A stretch of DNA of 64,000 bases from JBALVT01 sp036960305 (GCA_036960305.1 JBALWA010000001.1:1-64000), one strand, 5' to 3'. Shown: positions 34,405-44,075, counted from the first letter of the stretch. Notes: generated by a model from the letters alone, not told the origin. A program made the numbers and translations.

Positions 34405-35064
34405 TTAGCCAATGAGGTGGGTGCCCAGGGCGGCGTTTACAAAAAGCCCGGCCCAGATGCACCAGACCCAGGGGCGGCAGCGGCCAATACTGGTGGCCAT
34501 GGCTTCGTCGGTCTCCCGACTTGCGCCCTGGCCCATCATCACGGCAAAGGCTGGAATAAAGGGCTTCAGGTTGATTCTTATTGCGATACCGCAGCAAACC
34601 ATGGCAGCGAAGATAATGACCTTCCACGCGGCCCAGGCTGTCGCCGTGTCGCCCACAAGCGCGTAGCCCCCCCACAGCAGGAGTCCGGCGGCCATGACAA
34701 TTCTGAAATAGAGGTCAATCTGTGACAGTTTGGCGGCAAAGGGCTTGCCTTCGTTGAGATACAGGACAAGGACCACGCTGAACCAGTACAGGGCAATGCC
34801 CCAGACCAAACTGAGCTGAAGAGCGCTGATGGGAAGTGATTCGCCCAGATAAGCCAGGTGAAAACCCAGTGGTAGAATCAGCGGCATGGCCAGTTTGGGT
34901 CCCATATCGCACGCCAACATGATTTTCAGGGCGACATGGCGGGACTGGGGGGAAAGTTCAGGGTTGACGACCTGTCGGCTGGCAATAAACGTACCCAGGT
35001 CTCCTCCCAGCCAATAGACGAAGGCGAGAATATGGAGAAACTTGAGCAGCAAATATTCGTTCAC
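34405..35064 (-). CDS. Membrane protein of CopD/HemJ-like topology
   Basis: A 219-residue protein with about six membrane segments. The N-terminus LLLKFLHILAFVYWLGGDLG places a histidine in the first helix in the way of CopD-like and HemJ-like (protoporphyrinogen oxidase) proteins and DUF2269 proteins, which can bind heme. Other histidines are ILPLGFHLAYLG and the terminal ALGTHLIG. The family assignment is weak. In a tetrapyrrole island a heme-binding membrane oxidoreductase is conceivable. GTG 35064 follows an AAAGGTG site. It is the gene upstream of the MFS carrier on the same strand. Confidence 0.5.
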   Translation of the reverse strand: MNEYLLLKFLHILAFVYWLGGDLGTFIASRQVVNPELSPQSRHVALKIMLACDMGPKLAMPLILPLGFHLAYLGESLPISALQLSLVWGIALYWFSVVLVLYLNEGKPFAAKLSQIDLYFRIVMAAGLLLWGGYALVGDTATAWAAWKVIIFAAMVCCGIAIRINLKPFIPAFAVMMGQGASRETDEAMATSIGRCRPWVWCIWAGLFVNAALGTHLIG

Positions 35065-35230
35065 AGGTCACCTTTTATTCGGGTGCGCATTATCCAGCGC
35101 CCCAAATTTTCTTTAGAGTAGGGGGATTATAGCAACCGTCTAGCGGGGGCTTTTGACTTTTGTCATCCGCAGCGAGATAGCGCCATCGTAAGCTGCATCT
35201 TTAGTGTTGGCCAATGAGGAGTTTTATTCT

Positions 35231-36925
35231 ATGAAGGAACAGCAAGGCATTCGTGTTGCCGTTACCCAGTTTTGCGTGGGAGCGGATATTGAGGCGAATC
35301 TGGTGAGCTGCCAACAGTGGCTGGAGGAGGCTGCGCACTGTGATCCTGACCTGATTGTGCTGCCTGAGTTCTGCAATCACCTGTCCTGGTATAACGACAA
35401 ACAACATTGCTTTGATGTGTCGGTCACGCTGGATGGGCCATTTCTCAAGGCGATCGCCGACAAGGCCAAGGCCCTGGGTATTTATGTAGTTGCCAATTGC
35501 ACAGTACAGAGAGCGGATGGCAGCGCCACGGGATCCAGTCTTCTCTACTCACCGGCAGGCGAGTTGCTTGCCGATAATACCAAGCAGATTTATATCGGCC
35601 ATGAAAATGACTTTCTGGCAAAGGCCAGGGCAGAGGGTCCGGTGACTGAGACCGGGCTTGGGCGCCTGGGCCTCTATGCCTGTATGGATGGGGTGATCAA
35701 TGAGACGCCCCGCTGCCTGGCCCTGAATGGCGCGCAACTGATGTTAAACAGCCTCAATTCTTTCGCAACCGACGAGGCCTCCCTGCATATTCCTGTGCGG
35801 GCGGCTGAAAACAAGGTTTTCGTCGCTGCAGCCAATAAGATCGGTCCGCTGGTTCCCGAGGAAATGATGGCAGGCATCAGTGCCGCCACGGGTATTCCCC
35901 TGGCATTTCTTTGCGGTGCAGGCGAAAGCCAGATCGTTGCGCCCGACGGCACGGTATTGGCTATGGCGTCGCGAGATGAGGCGGGGTATGTGTACGCGGA
36001 TATCGAGCCGGCTGCAGCCGATAATAAGTGCAGGCCTGATGGTACCGATGTATTTGCGAGTCGCCGACCCGAGCTCTATGGGGCCATTGCGGACGATCCG
36101 CAGGGGCAGGTGCTCCCGGCGATGAAGGGTGTACCCGAGTTGTTGGCTGCGATTGTCGAGCTGACGCTACCCGGCGACCTGGCTGAAGCCAGTGTTCGTA
36201 TTGAAGAGGCCTGCGCTGCCGGGGCCAGGCTAATCGCCCTGCCTCCCCTGGCCGGAGATACTGAAGACCTAACTCTGGCCGCACAGTGGGGCGAGCAAGT
36301 GGTGGCGGCAGTGGCTGCCGTATGCGGTGAGGCCCATGTGGCCACTGCCATTGTTTGCCCTGATGAAAATGGCGGCTACCAGTACAGCGCTGTGTTAATC
36401 GGTTCCGATGGCCTGCTGCTGGCGCAGCCCCAAGTGCACGCTTCCAGTCGTCATGCCTTTAGCGCAAAAGCGGATGATTTTTATACGGTTGACCTGCCCT
36501 GTGGTCGGGTTGCTGTAGTGACTTCGGATGACAGTCTCTACCCGGAGACTTTCCGTTTGTTGGCGATGGCGGGGGTAGAGGTGGCATTGATTCCCCTGTC
36601 CCCATTGGAAGACTGGGAGTTACAAACGGGTCTGCTGGAGCGCTCAGCAGAAAATCGCATCAATTTTTTGGTTGCCCCAGACACCATCGAATCCGGAGCG
36701 GGCTTTATTAGCAGTTTGCAGACGGACTTTACGGTTATGACTGAGTGGCAGGATCGCGCCTTCGATGGTTTATTGAGTCAGCCGCAGTGGCACCGCAATG
36801 TGGATCATCGTGCGGTCTATACGGCGACGATACGTCCCGCCAACGCCGCCAATAAGGTCGTTTCAATGAACACTGACCTGCTTGCCGATCGTCCCTGGCA
36901 GCTGTGCTCAGCGATTGTCCGCTAG
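35231..36925 (+). CDS. Tandem nitrilase-fold protein, second domain degenerate (copy 1)
   Basis: A 564-residue protein of two carbon-nitrogen hydrolase domains. The first has the complete triad: E in VLPEFCNHL, K in ADNTKQIYIG and C in LGLYACMDGV. In the second, the glutamate position reads LIALPPLAG, the lysine region QPQVH and the cysteine region VVTSDDSLYPE, so all three catalytic residues are lost. It should be an amidase with one active and one structural domain. ATG 35231 is chosen for the GAGGAG ribosome binding site. It opens a ten-gene plus-strand operon. The paralogue at 52484 has the same build. Hydrolysis of an amide or lactam in a pyrrole fragment is a guess. Confidence 0.82.
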   Translation: MKEQQGIRVAVTQFCVGADIEANLVSCQQWLEEAAHCDPDLIVLPEFCNHLSWYNDKQHCFDVSVTLDGPFLKAIADKAKALGIYVVANCTVQRADGSATGSSLLYSPAGELLADNTKQIYIGHENDFLAKARAEGPVTETGLGRLGLYACMDGVINETPRCLALNGAQLMLNSLNSFATDEASLHIPVRAAENKVFVAAANKIGPLVPEEMMAGISAATGIPLAFLCGAGESQIVAPDGTVLAMASRDEAGYVYADIEPAAADNKCRPDGTDVFASRRPELYGAIADDPQGQVLPAMKGVPELLAAIVELTLPGDLAEASVRIEEACAAGARLIALPPLAGDTEDLTLAAQWGEQVVAAVAAVCGEAHVATAIVCPDENGGYQYSAVLIGSDGLLLAQPQVHASSRHAFSAKADDFYTVDLPCGRVAVVTSDDSLYPETFRLLAMAGVEVALIPLSPLEDWELQTGLLERSAENRINFLVAPDTIESGAGFISSLQTDFTVMTEWQDRAFDGLLSQPQWHRNVDHRAVYTATIRPANAANKVVSMNTDLLADRPWQLCSAIVR

Positions 36926-37021
36926 CGAGCTTTTCGAATGCCCTGCTCGATTTTGAGAATTATCAAGGAGAAGGCCAGCAGTCAGGGTCACACTGGCTAA
37001 ATCACTAGTATGGAGAGCAAC

Positions 37022-37777
37022 ATGACCCAAACAGAGGCTTCACTTCCCGCGAGACTTTTTTCAGGCACATTACAACGTCTGGTCGACACCCTGGGGCTGG
37101 TAGAAAAAACAGCCCAGGATGGGGGTGCTTATCTTCCGCTGATCAGCCAGCTGCCGATGGTGCAGGGACAGGTAGGTGATGTGCGTGTTTTTGAAGGTGG
37201 CCCGCTGTTTCGCGTGGTGACCTGTTCTCTGGCGGTGGAACCCATACAGCTTGATTCCCATATGTTGTTTGCCTTTACCCCGGGAAATAGTGCAGTACCC
37301 CATTTTACGCTGGACTCAGTCAAGGCCGGTGAGCACTTTGCCTTTCACCTTGATCTCATTCCCCGGCTGGACCTGGGTGCGAACCTGGAGTACATGAATG
37401 AGGTTTTTAACCCCTTGACTGAAGCGCATGCTGCGGGCAGTGCAATAGAGGGTTTGAGCAAAGCGCATCTGTCGCCACGGCAGTACGCCATTATGTCGCC
37501 CTGGATGTTGGCGAATCGCGCATCCGAGGACGCATTCAGTGCCATCGAAGCGTCGGTTCGCGCCTATCAGGATCATTGGTTCTCTGTGCTGCGTAACGGT
37601 GTGTCTAAAGGGGCTCTCAATGGTATCTCCGCCGCTGAATTACAACAGCGCAATCTGCGCAACAAGCGAATGATCTTTGATCCCGAGATCGATCCGGTAT
37701 GGGAGCGTATAACGGGCATGATCGGTGAGGACGCCGTGGCAATCCAGCGAGCCCTGTTAATTGGGGAAGACGAATGA
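37022..37777 (+). CDS. RCCR/bilin-reductase-superfamily protein (divergent copy)
   Basis: A 251-residue protein, a more distant relative of the two RCCR-like proteins. The core reads FAFHLDLIPRLDLGANLEYMN, matching LFMYMDYIPRVDLL of the copy at 30535, followed by the helical LSPRQYAIMSPWMLANRA and the C-terminal RNLRNKRMIFDPEIDPVW with GEDAV. Ferredoxin-dependent bilin reductases and RCCR share this late D-x-D/GED block. It probably reduces a different bilin intermediate. I chose ATG 37022 because the GGAG at 37013 is well spaced; ATG 37010 is the alternative. Its stop overlaps the start of the acyl-CoA dehydrogenase-like gene. Confidence 0.65.
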   Translation: MTQTEASLPARLFSGTLQRLVDTLGLVEKTAQDGGAYLPLISQLPMVQGQVGDVRVFEGGPLFRVVTCSLAVEPIQLDSHMLFAFTPGNSAVPHFTLDSVKAGEHFAFHLDLIPRLDLGANLEYMNEVFNPLTEAHAAGSAIEGLSKAHLSPRQYAIMSPWMLANRASEDAFSAIEASVRAYQDHWFSVLRNGVSKGALNGISAAELQQRNLRNKRMIFDPEIDPVWERITGMIGEDAVAIQRALLIGEDE

Positions 37778-39045
37778 TGAGCAAATTGACCGGACAGGTC
37801 CTGATTGAGGACATGGACGCCGCGGAAATTTCCCGGGCGCAAAAAGTTGAGAGTGTACTGCCAGCACTGCGGGCCGTGGCGGCTGAAGTGGACGGCAGGG
37901 GTGAGTTTTATGTACCCCACGTGCAGACCCTCAGCGAAGCGGGGCTGCTGGGATTGATCGTCCCTGAAGCGTACGGGGGAATGGGCGGAAAATTGCGCGA
38001 TCTCTGTGCCGCGACCTTCGCGCTTGCGACGGCCTGCCCATCGACTGCACTGGCTTTCTTTTTCCATTGTAGCTCTGCATCCCGGGGGCTATTGGCATTG
38101 GAAGCCCTGGAGGCTGGCTTGTTTGATGAACAAGAGGCACCGGCGGTGAAAGCCTTCGCCGATCAACTGCTCAATACCATGGGCAGGGACGGAAAGTGGC
38201 TGGCCAACTTTGCCAGTGAGTCGGTGAAATCTGAAAAAGCGGCTATCACCATAGGAACCACTGCGCGACCTGTAGAAGGCGGCTATGTACTCAACGGGGT
38301 CAAGTCTTTCGGTTGCGCAACGGGTGTGGCCGACCGTTATCTGGTAACCGCAAGTCTTGAAGGCTTTGATACGGCGGAAGGCTTGTGCACTTTCTTTGTG
38401 GAAAGAGATGCTGAAGGGGTCAGTGAACGAGAGCACTGGGACGCTATCGGCATGCGGGGGACGGCTACGCACGGGATTATTCTTGAGAATGTATTTGTCG
38501 CAACTGAGAGCGCTATGGCCATTCCGGCTGCCTTCACCCGGTGCATGCAAATGTCCCGGGGTAGCTTCGTTGGCAATCAGGTGGCAGGGATTGCCTGTTA
38601 TCTAGGGGCTGCCCAGGCCCTGTACGAACATACGATCGGTCAACTGCGAGATAAGAAGTTCGCCGATACCGGCAAGCCTGTTGGTACAGCGCCCTACCAG
38701 CAAGAGCTGATCGGCAAAATGTTGGTGGAGCTGGAAACGGCGACAATATGGTTGCGCAGACAGGTGGAACTGGAGAGCGTTGAAGTACCGATCCTGTCGA
38801 AGGATGAAGTGGTTAAACGCTGGCGTCTGTGTAAAGGTGTGGTTGCTGAGTCGGCCTTTAATCTGGCAACCTATTCTGTTAAGGCCTGCGGCACAGGTGG
38901 CACTGGCAACCACGGCGTGCCTGCGCGGTTGATGAGAGATTTATGCATGGGCCTGGTACAGGCTTTTCCGGCTGAGCGCGGTCGATTGATGGCCGCCCAG
39001 ATGGAAATCGAAGGCGGTGAGCAGGTACAGTTTGGCACCCGCTAG
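37774..39045 (+). CDS. Acyl-CoA dehydrogenase-fold flavoprotein
   Basis: A 423-residue protein with the ACAD architecture: N-terminal helices (SEAGLLGLIVPEAYGGMGG), a central beta domain (FVERDAEGVSEREHWDAIGMRG) and C-terminal helices (KACGTGGTGNHGVPARLMRDL). Members oxidise acyl-CoA or, in the DszC/HpaA-like branch, hydroxylate aromatic rings with reduced flavin. The usual catalytic glutamate is not obvious to me, and the HGVPARLMRD ending suits monooxygenase-like relatives, so the reaction is open. It is coupled to the RCCR-like gene (ATGATGA overlap) and precedes the aldehyde dehydrogenase by 33 bases. Confidence 0.75.
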   Translation: MMSKLTGQVLIEDMDAAEISRAQKVESVLPALRAVAAEVDGRGEFYVPHVQTLSEAGLLGLIVPEAYGGMGGKLRDLCAATFALATACPSTALAFFFHCSSASRGLLALEALEAGLFDEQEAPAVKAFADQLLNTMGRDGKWLANFASESVKSEKAAITIGTTARPVEGGYVLNGVKSFGCATGVADRYLVTASLEGFDTAEGLCTFFVERDAEGVSEREHWDAIGMRGTATHGIILENVFVATESAMAIPAAFTRCMQMSRGSFVGNQVAGIACYLGAAQALYEHTIGQLRDKKFADTGKPVGTAPYQQELIGKMLVELETATIWLRRQVELESVEVPILSKDEVVKRWRLCKGVVAESAFNLATYSVKACGTGGTGNHGVPARLMRDLCMGLVQAFPAERGRLMAAQMEIEGGEQVQFGTR

Positions 39046-39078
39046 GGTTTATTGGCGCACAGCCGCCGGGGAATAGAG

Positions 39079-40521
39079 ATGAGTTTGCAAGTACAGGGTT
39101 TACTCATTGCCGGTAAACAGCAGGCCGCCTGCTCGGGTGAGTCCTTCGATGTGATGGCGCCCGCCGACGGCCGGATTCTGGCACGTGTAGCGCGCGGTGG
39201 TGCCGATGATGTTGAGCTGGCAGTCGCTGCGGCCAGAGAGGGTTTTACCGTGTGGTCGTCGCTCGCGCCGAAAGAGCGCGAAGCCATCTTGCTGTCAGCC
39301 GCTGACCTGGTGGACCAGGAGGGCGAACAGCGCTTTCTAGACAACTTGATTGATGAAAGTGGCAGTGCGATCACCAAAGCGCGTTTTGAAATTTCCTACA
39401 CAGTAGATTTGTTACGCACGGCTGCGGGTGAATCACGCAGACTGTACGGTGATACGTTTCCCAATGATAATCCCCAGCGACTGTCCATGGTTTTCCGTGA
39501 GCCACTGGGTGTGGCAGCCGTGATCTCCCCCTACAATGCCCCCTTGTCTTTGCTGACAAAAATGGCGGCTTTTCCGCTGGCTGCCGGTAACAGCATAGTG
39601 ATAAAACCTTCCGAGGAGACGCCGCTGACCGCCCTGGCTTTTGGGCAGCTGCTACTGGATGCTGGAATGCCCGCACAAACCGTCAGTGTGGTGACGGGGT
39701 ATGGTGCTGAGTGTGGTCAGGCGCTCACCTCGCATCCGAAAATTGATTGTGTGGCGCTTACCGGCTCTACCCGTACCGGTGTGGTGGTGGGCAGTGAATG
39801 TATGGCGCACATGCGTCGCTGTCAGCTGGAGCTTGGCGGTAAAAGTGCGCTGCTGGTTTTGCGCGATGCCGATCCGGTAAAGGCAGCTGCGATAGCAGCA
39901 CAGGGCATATTCACCCACGGCGGCCAGATCTGCATGGCCAATTCACGTATTGTCGTGGAACGCGCTATTTATCCCGAGTTTATCGCTGCACTGAAAAACA
40001 GTGCTGAAGCTATCACCCTGGGAGATTTGCGGGACCCAGAGACACAGTACGGCCCGCTGATAAACAAAGCGGCTGTCGATAAGGTCATGTTGCATGTGAG
40101 TGAGGCGTTACAGTCCGGGGCGGAACTATTGACTGGCGGTGAAGTGGTTGGTGGCCTGACGATAAGCCCCACCATTCTTTTGAATCCAGATCGGGCGGCA
40201 GCCGTCTGGTGCGAGGAGAGTTTTGGTCCAGTGGCTTCGGTCGTTGTGGTTGAAGACCTGGACGAGGCCATTAGTGTTGCCAACGATAGCATCTACGGCT
40301 TGTCTGCCGCGGTACTGACGCACAATGTGCAGTGGGGTTTTAAAGCGGCCAGGGGAATTCAAGCTGGCAGCGTACACATTGGCATGCATGCATTTCAAAG
40401 TAATGCGCTTGCACCGATTGGTGGTTATCACATGTCTGGCATTGGCCGTAGCGGGGGGAAGTACAGTACAGAGGAATTTACCGAGCTCAAGTGGATTAGT
40501 GTCTCGCTGGAGGATGCATAG
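39079..40521 (+). CDS. Aldehyde dehydrogenase (copy 1)
   Basis: A 480-residue NAD(P)-dependent aldehyde dehydrogenase. The active-site cysteine lies in HGGQICMANSR, the general-base glutamate in CQLELGGKSALL, and the nucleotide region includes SPYNAPL, IKPSEETPL and ALTGSTRTG. The ending SGIGRSGGKYSTEEFTELKW is typical. ATG 39079 is preferred since a GGGGAA site precedes it and the family sequence starts there. In this operon it could oxidise an aldehyde made by ring cleavage or from a formyl group; the substrate is unknown. Confidence 0.9.
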   Translation: MSLQVQGLLIAGKQQAACSGESFDVMAPADGRILARVARGGADDVELAVAAAREGFTVWSSLAPKEREAILLSAADLVDQEGEQRFLDNLIDESGSAITKARFEISYTVDLLRTAAGESRRLYGDTFPNDNPQRLSMVFREPLGVAAVISPYNAPLSLLTKMAAFPLAAGNSIVIKPSEETPLTALAFGQLLLDAGMPAQTVSVVTGYGAECGQALTSHPKIDCVALTGSTRTGVVVGSECMAHMRRCQLELGGKSALLVLRDADPVKAAAIAAQGIFTHGGQICMANSRIVVERAIYPEFIAALKNSAEAITLGDLRDPETQYGPLINKAAVDKVMLHVSEALQSGAELLTGGEVVGGLTISPTILLNPDRAAAVWCEESFGPVASVVVVEDLDEAISVANDSIYGLSAAVLTHNVQWGFKAARGIQAGSVHIGMHAFQSNALAPIGGYHMSGIGRSGGKYSTEEFTELKWISVSLEDA

Positions 40522-40523
40522 CC

Positions 40524-41372
40524 ATGACTAGCGCCGCCAGGATTTTTCGCAACTATGTGACGGTGATTTCTGAGCGAATTCACTACAGGGAGATTGGCGA
40601 TAAGAGCCTACCTACCTTGTTGTTGTTACATCAGAGCCCGAGCTCCTCGGCGATGTATGAAGAGCTGATGCTGGCCCTGGCCGGCTCATTTCATATACTT
40701 GCGCCCGATACGCCCGGCTTTGGTGCAAGTGATGCGCTACCGGGTGATATGGATGCACTCAGTATTGCTGATTACGCCGACGCCATGCACGGTTTTCTAA
40801 CGGCGTTGGGTGTTAAACAGTGCCATGTCTTTGGCCATCATACCGGTGCGGGTATCGCAGTTCAGTTTGAGCACGACTACCCGGGAACAGCGCTCGCAAT
40901 GGCATTATCCGGTCCACCCCTGTTGAGCGAGAGTCAAAAACACTCTCTGCCAGGCCTGGCAAGTCCCATTGAGGTGGCGGCGGATGGCTCCCACCTGCTG
41001 CAGATGTGGCAACGTATTTCTGCCAAGGATCCTCAGGCGCCACTTGCTTTGCTACAGCGCGAAGTACTATCGGCTTTTACCTGCGGTGAAAGCTATCAGG
41101 CGTCTTATCGGGCGATTACAGAACAACCCTTCGCGGATCAGCTTCCCGGACTAGGCTGCCCCGTCATGGTTTATGCCGGTGACTGCGACCCACTCTATCT
41201 GTCGGTAGAGCCCACGGTGGCGTTGTTGCAGCATGGCGAAATGGCCAGCCTTCCCGGCGGCGAGAGAACCTATGTCTGTGAGCGCCAGGTTGAACTGATC
41301 GCCGACTTGCTAAAGGACTTTTTCGGACGTAGTAGCCCAAATATGTTGGATGAAAAAAACCATGGATCTTGA
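40524..41372 (+). CDS. Alpha/beta hydrolase with unusual nucleophile motif
   Basis: A 282-residue alpha/beta-hydrolase-fold protein of the type used in ring-fission pathways and by NicD deformylase. LLLLHQSPSSSAMYEEL forms the oxyanion region and DTPGFGASDALP the conserved turn. The nucleophile elbow reads FGHHTGAG, so histidine replaces the usual serine at the central position. A late acidic residue lies in VYAGDCDPLY; the usual C-terminal histidine is not evident. It may be a non-hydrolytic member, or use another residue. The gene begins two bases after the aldehyde dehydrogenase stop and overlaps the amidase-like gene downstream. Confidence 0.72.
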   Translation: MTSAARIFRNYVTVISERIHYREIGDKSLPTLLLLHQSPSSSAMYEELMLALAGSFHILAPDTPGFGASDALPGDMDALSIADYADAMHGFLTALGVKQCHVFGHHTGAGIAVQFEHDYPGTALAMALSGPPLLSESQKHSLPGLASPIEVAADGSHLLQMWQRISAKDPQAPLALLQREVLSAFTCGESYQASYRAITEQPFADQLPGLGCPVMVYAGDCDPLYLSVEPTVALLQHGEMASLPGGERTYVCERQVELIADLLKDFFGRSSPNMLDEKNHGS

Positions 41373-41958
41373 ACGAAATAAACTGGGTGTGGGTGCCAAT
41401 CCTGCGCTGCTGGTAGTGGATATGATCCGCGGTTTCACCGATCCGGCCTGCCCTCTGGGCTGCGATTGCCCAGAGGTTGTCGCCGCCAACGCGCAGCTGC
41501 TGAAGGAATTTCGGCAACGGGGCCTGCCGGTAATTTTTACCACAGTGGTTTATCACACTGCTGATCAGGCACGCGTATTTCGCGAGCGTATTAATGCGCT
41601 GAATGTGCTGACCCCCGATTCGGATTGGGTGAAGGTTGATGAACGACTGGCGCCGGGGCCCGGTGAGCTCTTGCTGGAGAAGCAATGGGCCAGTGCCTTT
41701 CACAAGACTGATCTGGATGAACGACTGCGAGCGCAGGGTATCGATTCCCTCGTGGTAACCGGTTTGACGACCAGTGGCTGTGTTCGCGCCACGGTAGTCG
41801 ATGGCCTGCAATATGATTATCCTGTGTTTGTTCCCCGGGAAGCGGTGGGGGATCGAAATGCCCAGGCCCACGAGGCCAACCTGTTTGATATGCATGCAAA
41901 GTATGCCGATGTACTGTCCGTGGCCGAGGTGGTCTCCTCTCTCCCGGCACGCACGTGA
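41362..41958 (+). CDS. Isochorismatase-fold amidase, maleamate-amidase-like (copy 2)
   Basis: About 198 residues. Triad residues are D in LLVVDMIRGFTD, K in LEKQWASAFHKT and C in GLTTSGCVRATVVDG, with the GLTTSGC cis-peptide loop as in maleamate amidohydrolases. ATG 41362 (DLERNK) or ATG 41350 could start it; both overlap the end of the hydrolase gene. Together with a flavin monooxygenase and AMDase-family genes downstream it mirrors the gene content of bacterial nicotinate (nic) clusters, in which NicF hydrolyses maleamate. I infer a substituted maleamate as substrate. Confidence 0.82.
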   Translation: MDLERNKLGVGANPALLVVDMIRGFTDPACPLGCDCPEVVAANAQLLKEFRQRGLPVIFTTVVYHTADQARVFRERINALNVLTPDSDWVKVDERLAPGPGELLLEKQWASAFHKTDLDERLRAQGIDSLVVTGLTTSGCVRATVVDGLQYDYPVFVPREAVGDRNAQAHEANLFDMHAKYADVLSVAEVVSSLPART

Positions 41959-41983
41959 ACCCACTGAACGGAAAATCATTGTA

Positions 41984-43198
41984 ATGTCGAGTAATGCAGC
42001 TGTTGTTATCGCGGGCGCTGGACCGGTAGGATCGGTCATTGCGCTCTACCTGGCACAACGTGGCATTCCCATTCTGTTGTTGGAAAAAGAGAGTGAGCTG
42101 CCCGTCGACTTACGCGCTTCGACATTTCACCCGCCCTCTCTGGAGATGATTGCAGACCTGGGTCACGGTATTATCGATGAAATGTTGGAGCAAGGTCTGA
42201 AGGCAGATCGATACCAATATCGGGACCGTCGAAGTAACGAGGTGGCAAGTTTCGACATGAACTTGATCTCAGATAGCACACGCTATCCTTTCCGGCTACA
42301 GCTGGAGCAGTATGAGTTTACCCGTATCGCCAATCGTAAATTGGCAGATATGGCGTCTGCCGATGTTCGTTTCGGCCACGAGGTGATTGGCTTCAATCAA
42401 TCGGATGATTTTGTCGATGTCGAAGTTTCCTCCGCAAGTGGCATTGAGACTATTCGGTCACCGTTCCTGATCAGTACTGAGGGGACGCACAGTAAAATCC
42501 GCAAACAGGCCGGTATCGGATTCACCGGGTTTACCTATGACGAAAAATTTCTGGTAGTCAGCACAAACTTCCCTTTTGAAGAGGTCTTCGAGGATCTATC
42601 CTACGTCAATTACGTGTCTGACCCGGATGAATGGTGCGTCATTCTCAGAACGGAGAAGATCTGGCGTGTGCTGTTCCCCACCCGGCCTGAAAATGCAGCG
42701 GATGAGGAATACCTTCTTTCAGATGCGTTCATACAGGAGCGTTTACAGCATTTGTACAGTAGGGCAGAGGATTACGACATAGGCCATCGCACGCTCTACA
42801 ATGTCAATCAACGTGTCGCCGAGAGCTATTACAGTGGCCGGGTTGCGCTGGCGGGGGACGCCTGCCATATCAACAATCCCCTAGGGGGTATGGGCATGAA
42901 TGGCGGTATCCACGACGGCATCAATTTGGCGGCCAAGCTGGTTTCGGTCTTGCGTGAGGGTGCTGATCATATCGCGTGCTTCGAACACTACAATCGCCAG
43001 CGCAGGGATCTTGCCGTGCGCTTTGTACAGGATCACACCATCGCCAACAAAAAGCTGATGGAGGCGACGGACCCTGAAGCGCAACGTAAGCGCCAGCAGC
43101 AACTGATGGAAGCAGCAGCTGATCCGGTCAAGGCAAAGGCCTTTTTGCTGGAGCGTGCAATGATTAACTGTGTCCACGATAGCGAGGCGGTTGCCTAA
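41984..43198 (+). CDS. FAD-dependent monooxygenase (group A, PHBH fold)
   Basis: A 404-residue flavoprotein. VVIAGAGPVGSVIALYLAQRG binds the FAD adenosine, GDACHINNPLGGMGMN and GGIHDGINLAAKL bind the pyrophosphate and ribityl chain, and the middle domain has the substrate sheet. Enzymes of this group hydroxylate aromatic or heteroaromatic rings with NAD(P)H (for example 6-hydroxynicotinate monooxygenase NicC). Here it could oxidise a released pyrrole or maleimide-type fragment (inference). ATG 41984 is chosen because the GxGxxG motif follows after nine residues; earlier ATG codons in frame lie within the amidase gene. Confidence 0.86.
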   Translation: MSSNAAVVIAGAGPVGSVIALYLAQRGIPILLLEKESELPVDLRASTFHPPSLEMIADLGHGIIDEMLEQGLKADRYQYRDRRSNEVASFDMNLISDSTRYPFRLQLEQYEFTRIANRKLADMASADVRFGHEVIGFNQSDDFVDVEVSSASGIETIRSPFLISTEGTHSKIRKQAGIGFTGFTYDEKFLVVSTNFPFEEVFEDLSYVNYVSDPDEWCVILRTEKIWRVLFPTRPENAADEEYLLSDAFIQERLQHLYSRAEDYDIGHRTLYNVNQRVAESYYSGRVALAGDACHINNPLGGMGMNGGIHDGINLAAKLVSVLREGADHIACFEHYNRQRRDLAVRFVQDHTIANKKLMEATDPEAQRKRQQQLMEAAADPVKAKAFLLERAMINCVHDSEAVA

Positions 43199-43228
43199 GC
43201 GGCAGTGGCATTATTCAAGGAGATTGAT

Positions 43229-44065
43229 GTGAGTTTGCGTAATAATACTCTCGACCTGTCAAAGACCCGGGAGCGAGATCAACTAACCGATGGTCATAGG
43301 GACAATTATATTGGCCATCGTGCCAAGATAGGCGTCATTATTCCCTCGACAAATACTGCAGTGGAGTACGATTGCCAGCGGATTATTCCCCGCGGTGTTA
43401 CCTGGCACTTCAGTCGTTTTATGATTGAGCATGCCGACTTGAGTACTGACGAAAATTTCCTGCGTTTTTTGGAGATGCTACGCCAGACCATTGGCGACTC
43501 CATCAGTAGTTTAAAAACTTGCAAGCCCGATCATGTGATGATGGGTATGTCAGCAGAAACCTTTTGGGGTGGCATCAAGGGCAACGATGGCTTTGTGGAT
43601 CGTATTCACGAAATGGTGGGCCATGAGACTGGGCTGACCACCGGCGCCAACGCGGTTATTGGCGCATTGGAAGCGCTGGGTGTGCCAGGCGGAAGCAATA
43701 AAAACATCGCGGTGATTACACCTTACCAGCCGATCGGCGATAAAAATGTTCGTCTGTTTTTCGAAGACTCGGGCTATAACGTGCGTCACGTGGTTGGTTT
43801 GCGTTGTGAAAATGCCCACGATGCTATTGCGCTGGTGCCGGATCACCAGGTGATGGACATCGTGCGACAGGTCGATGGGGACGATATCGATGCGATCATC
43901 CAGGTCGGTACTAACCTCTCGACGTCGACGGCCTTCCCGGTAATAGAGAAATGGCTGTCAAAGCCGGTACTGCCAATCAATGTAGCCACCGCCTGGCACG
44001 CGCTTCGCAGTTGTGGCATATACGATCAATACGATCATCTGGGACGTCTTTTTGAGGAGCATTAG
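43229..44065 (+). CDS. AMDase/maleate-isomerase-family protein lacking the catalytic cysteine
   Basis: A 278-residue member of the Asp/Glu racemase superfamily. AKIGVIIPSTNTAVEYD is the N-terminal motif. The first active-site loop is MMGMSAETFWGG, with glycine where maleate isomerase has its first cysteine, as in arylmalonate decarboxylase. The second loop reads AIIQVGTNLST, so the cysteine that matches Cys188 of that enzyme is valine. Neither isomerase nor decarboxylase chemistry of the known type is possible. It may be a partner subunit or a different enzyme. GTG 43229 has an ideal AAGGAG site six bases upstream. The paralogue at 44826 keeps the cysteine. Confidence 0.78.
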   Translation: MSLRNNTLDLSKTRERDQLTDGHRDNYIGHRAKIGVIIPSTNTAVEYDCQRIIPRGVTWHFSRFMIEHADLSTDENFLRFLEMLRQTIGDSISSLKTCKPDHVMMGMSAETFWGGIKGNDGFVDRIHEMVGHETGLTTGANAVIGALEALGVPGGSNKNIAVITPYQPIGDKNVRLFFEDSGYNVRHVVGLRCENAHDAIALVPDHQVMDIVRQVDGDDIDAIIQVGTNLSTSTAFPVIEKWLSKPVLPINVATAWHALRSCGIYDQYDHLGRLFEEH

Positions 44066-44075
44066 CACGATTGTC

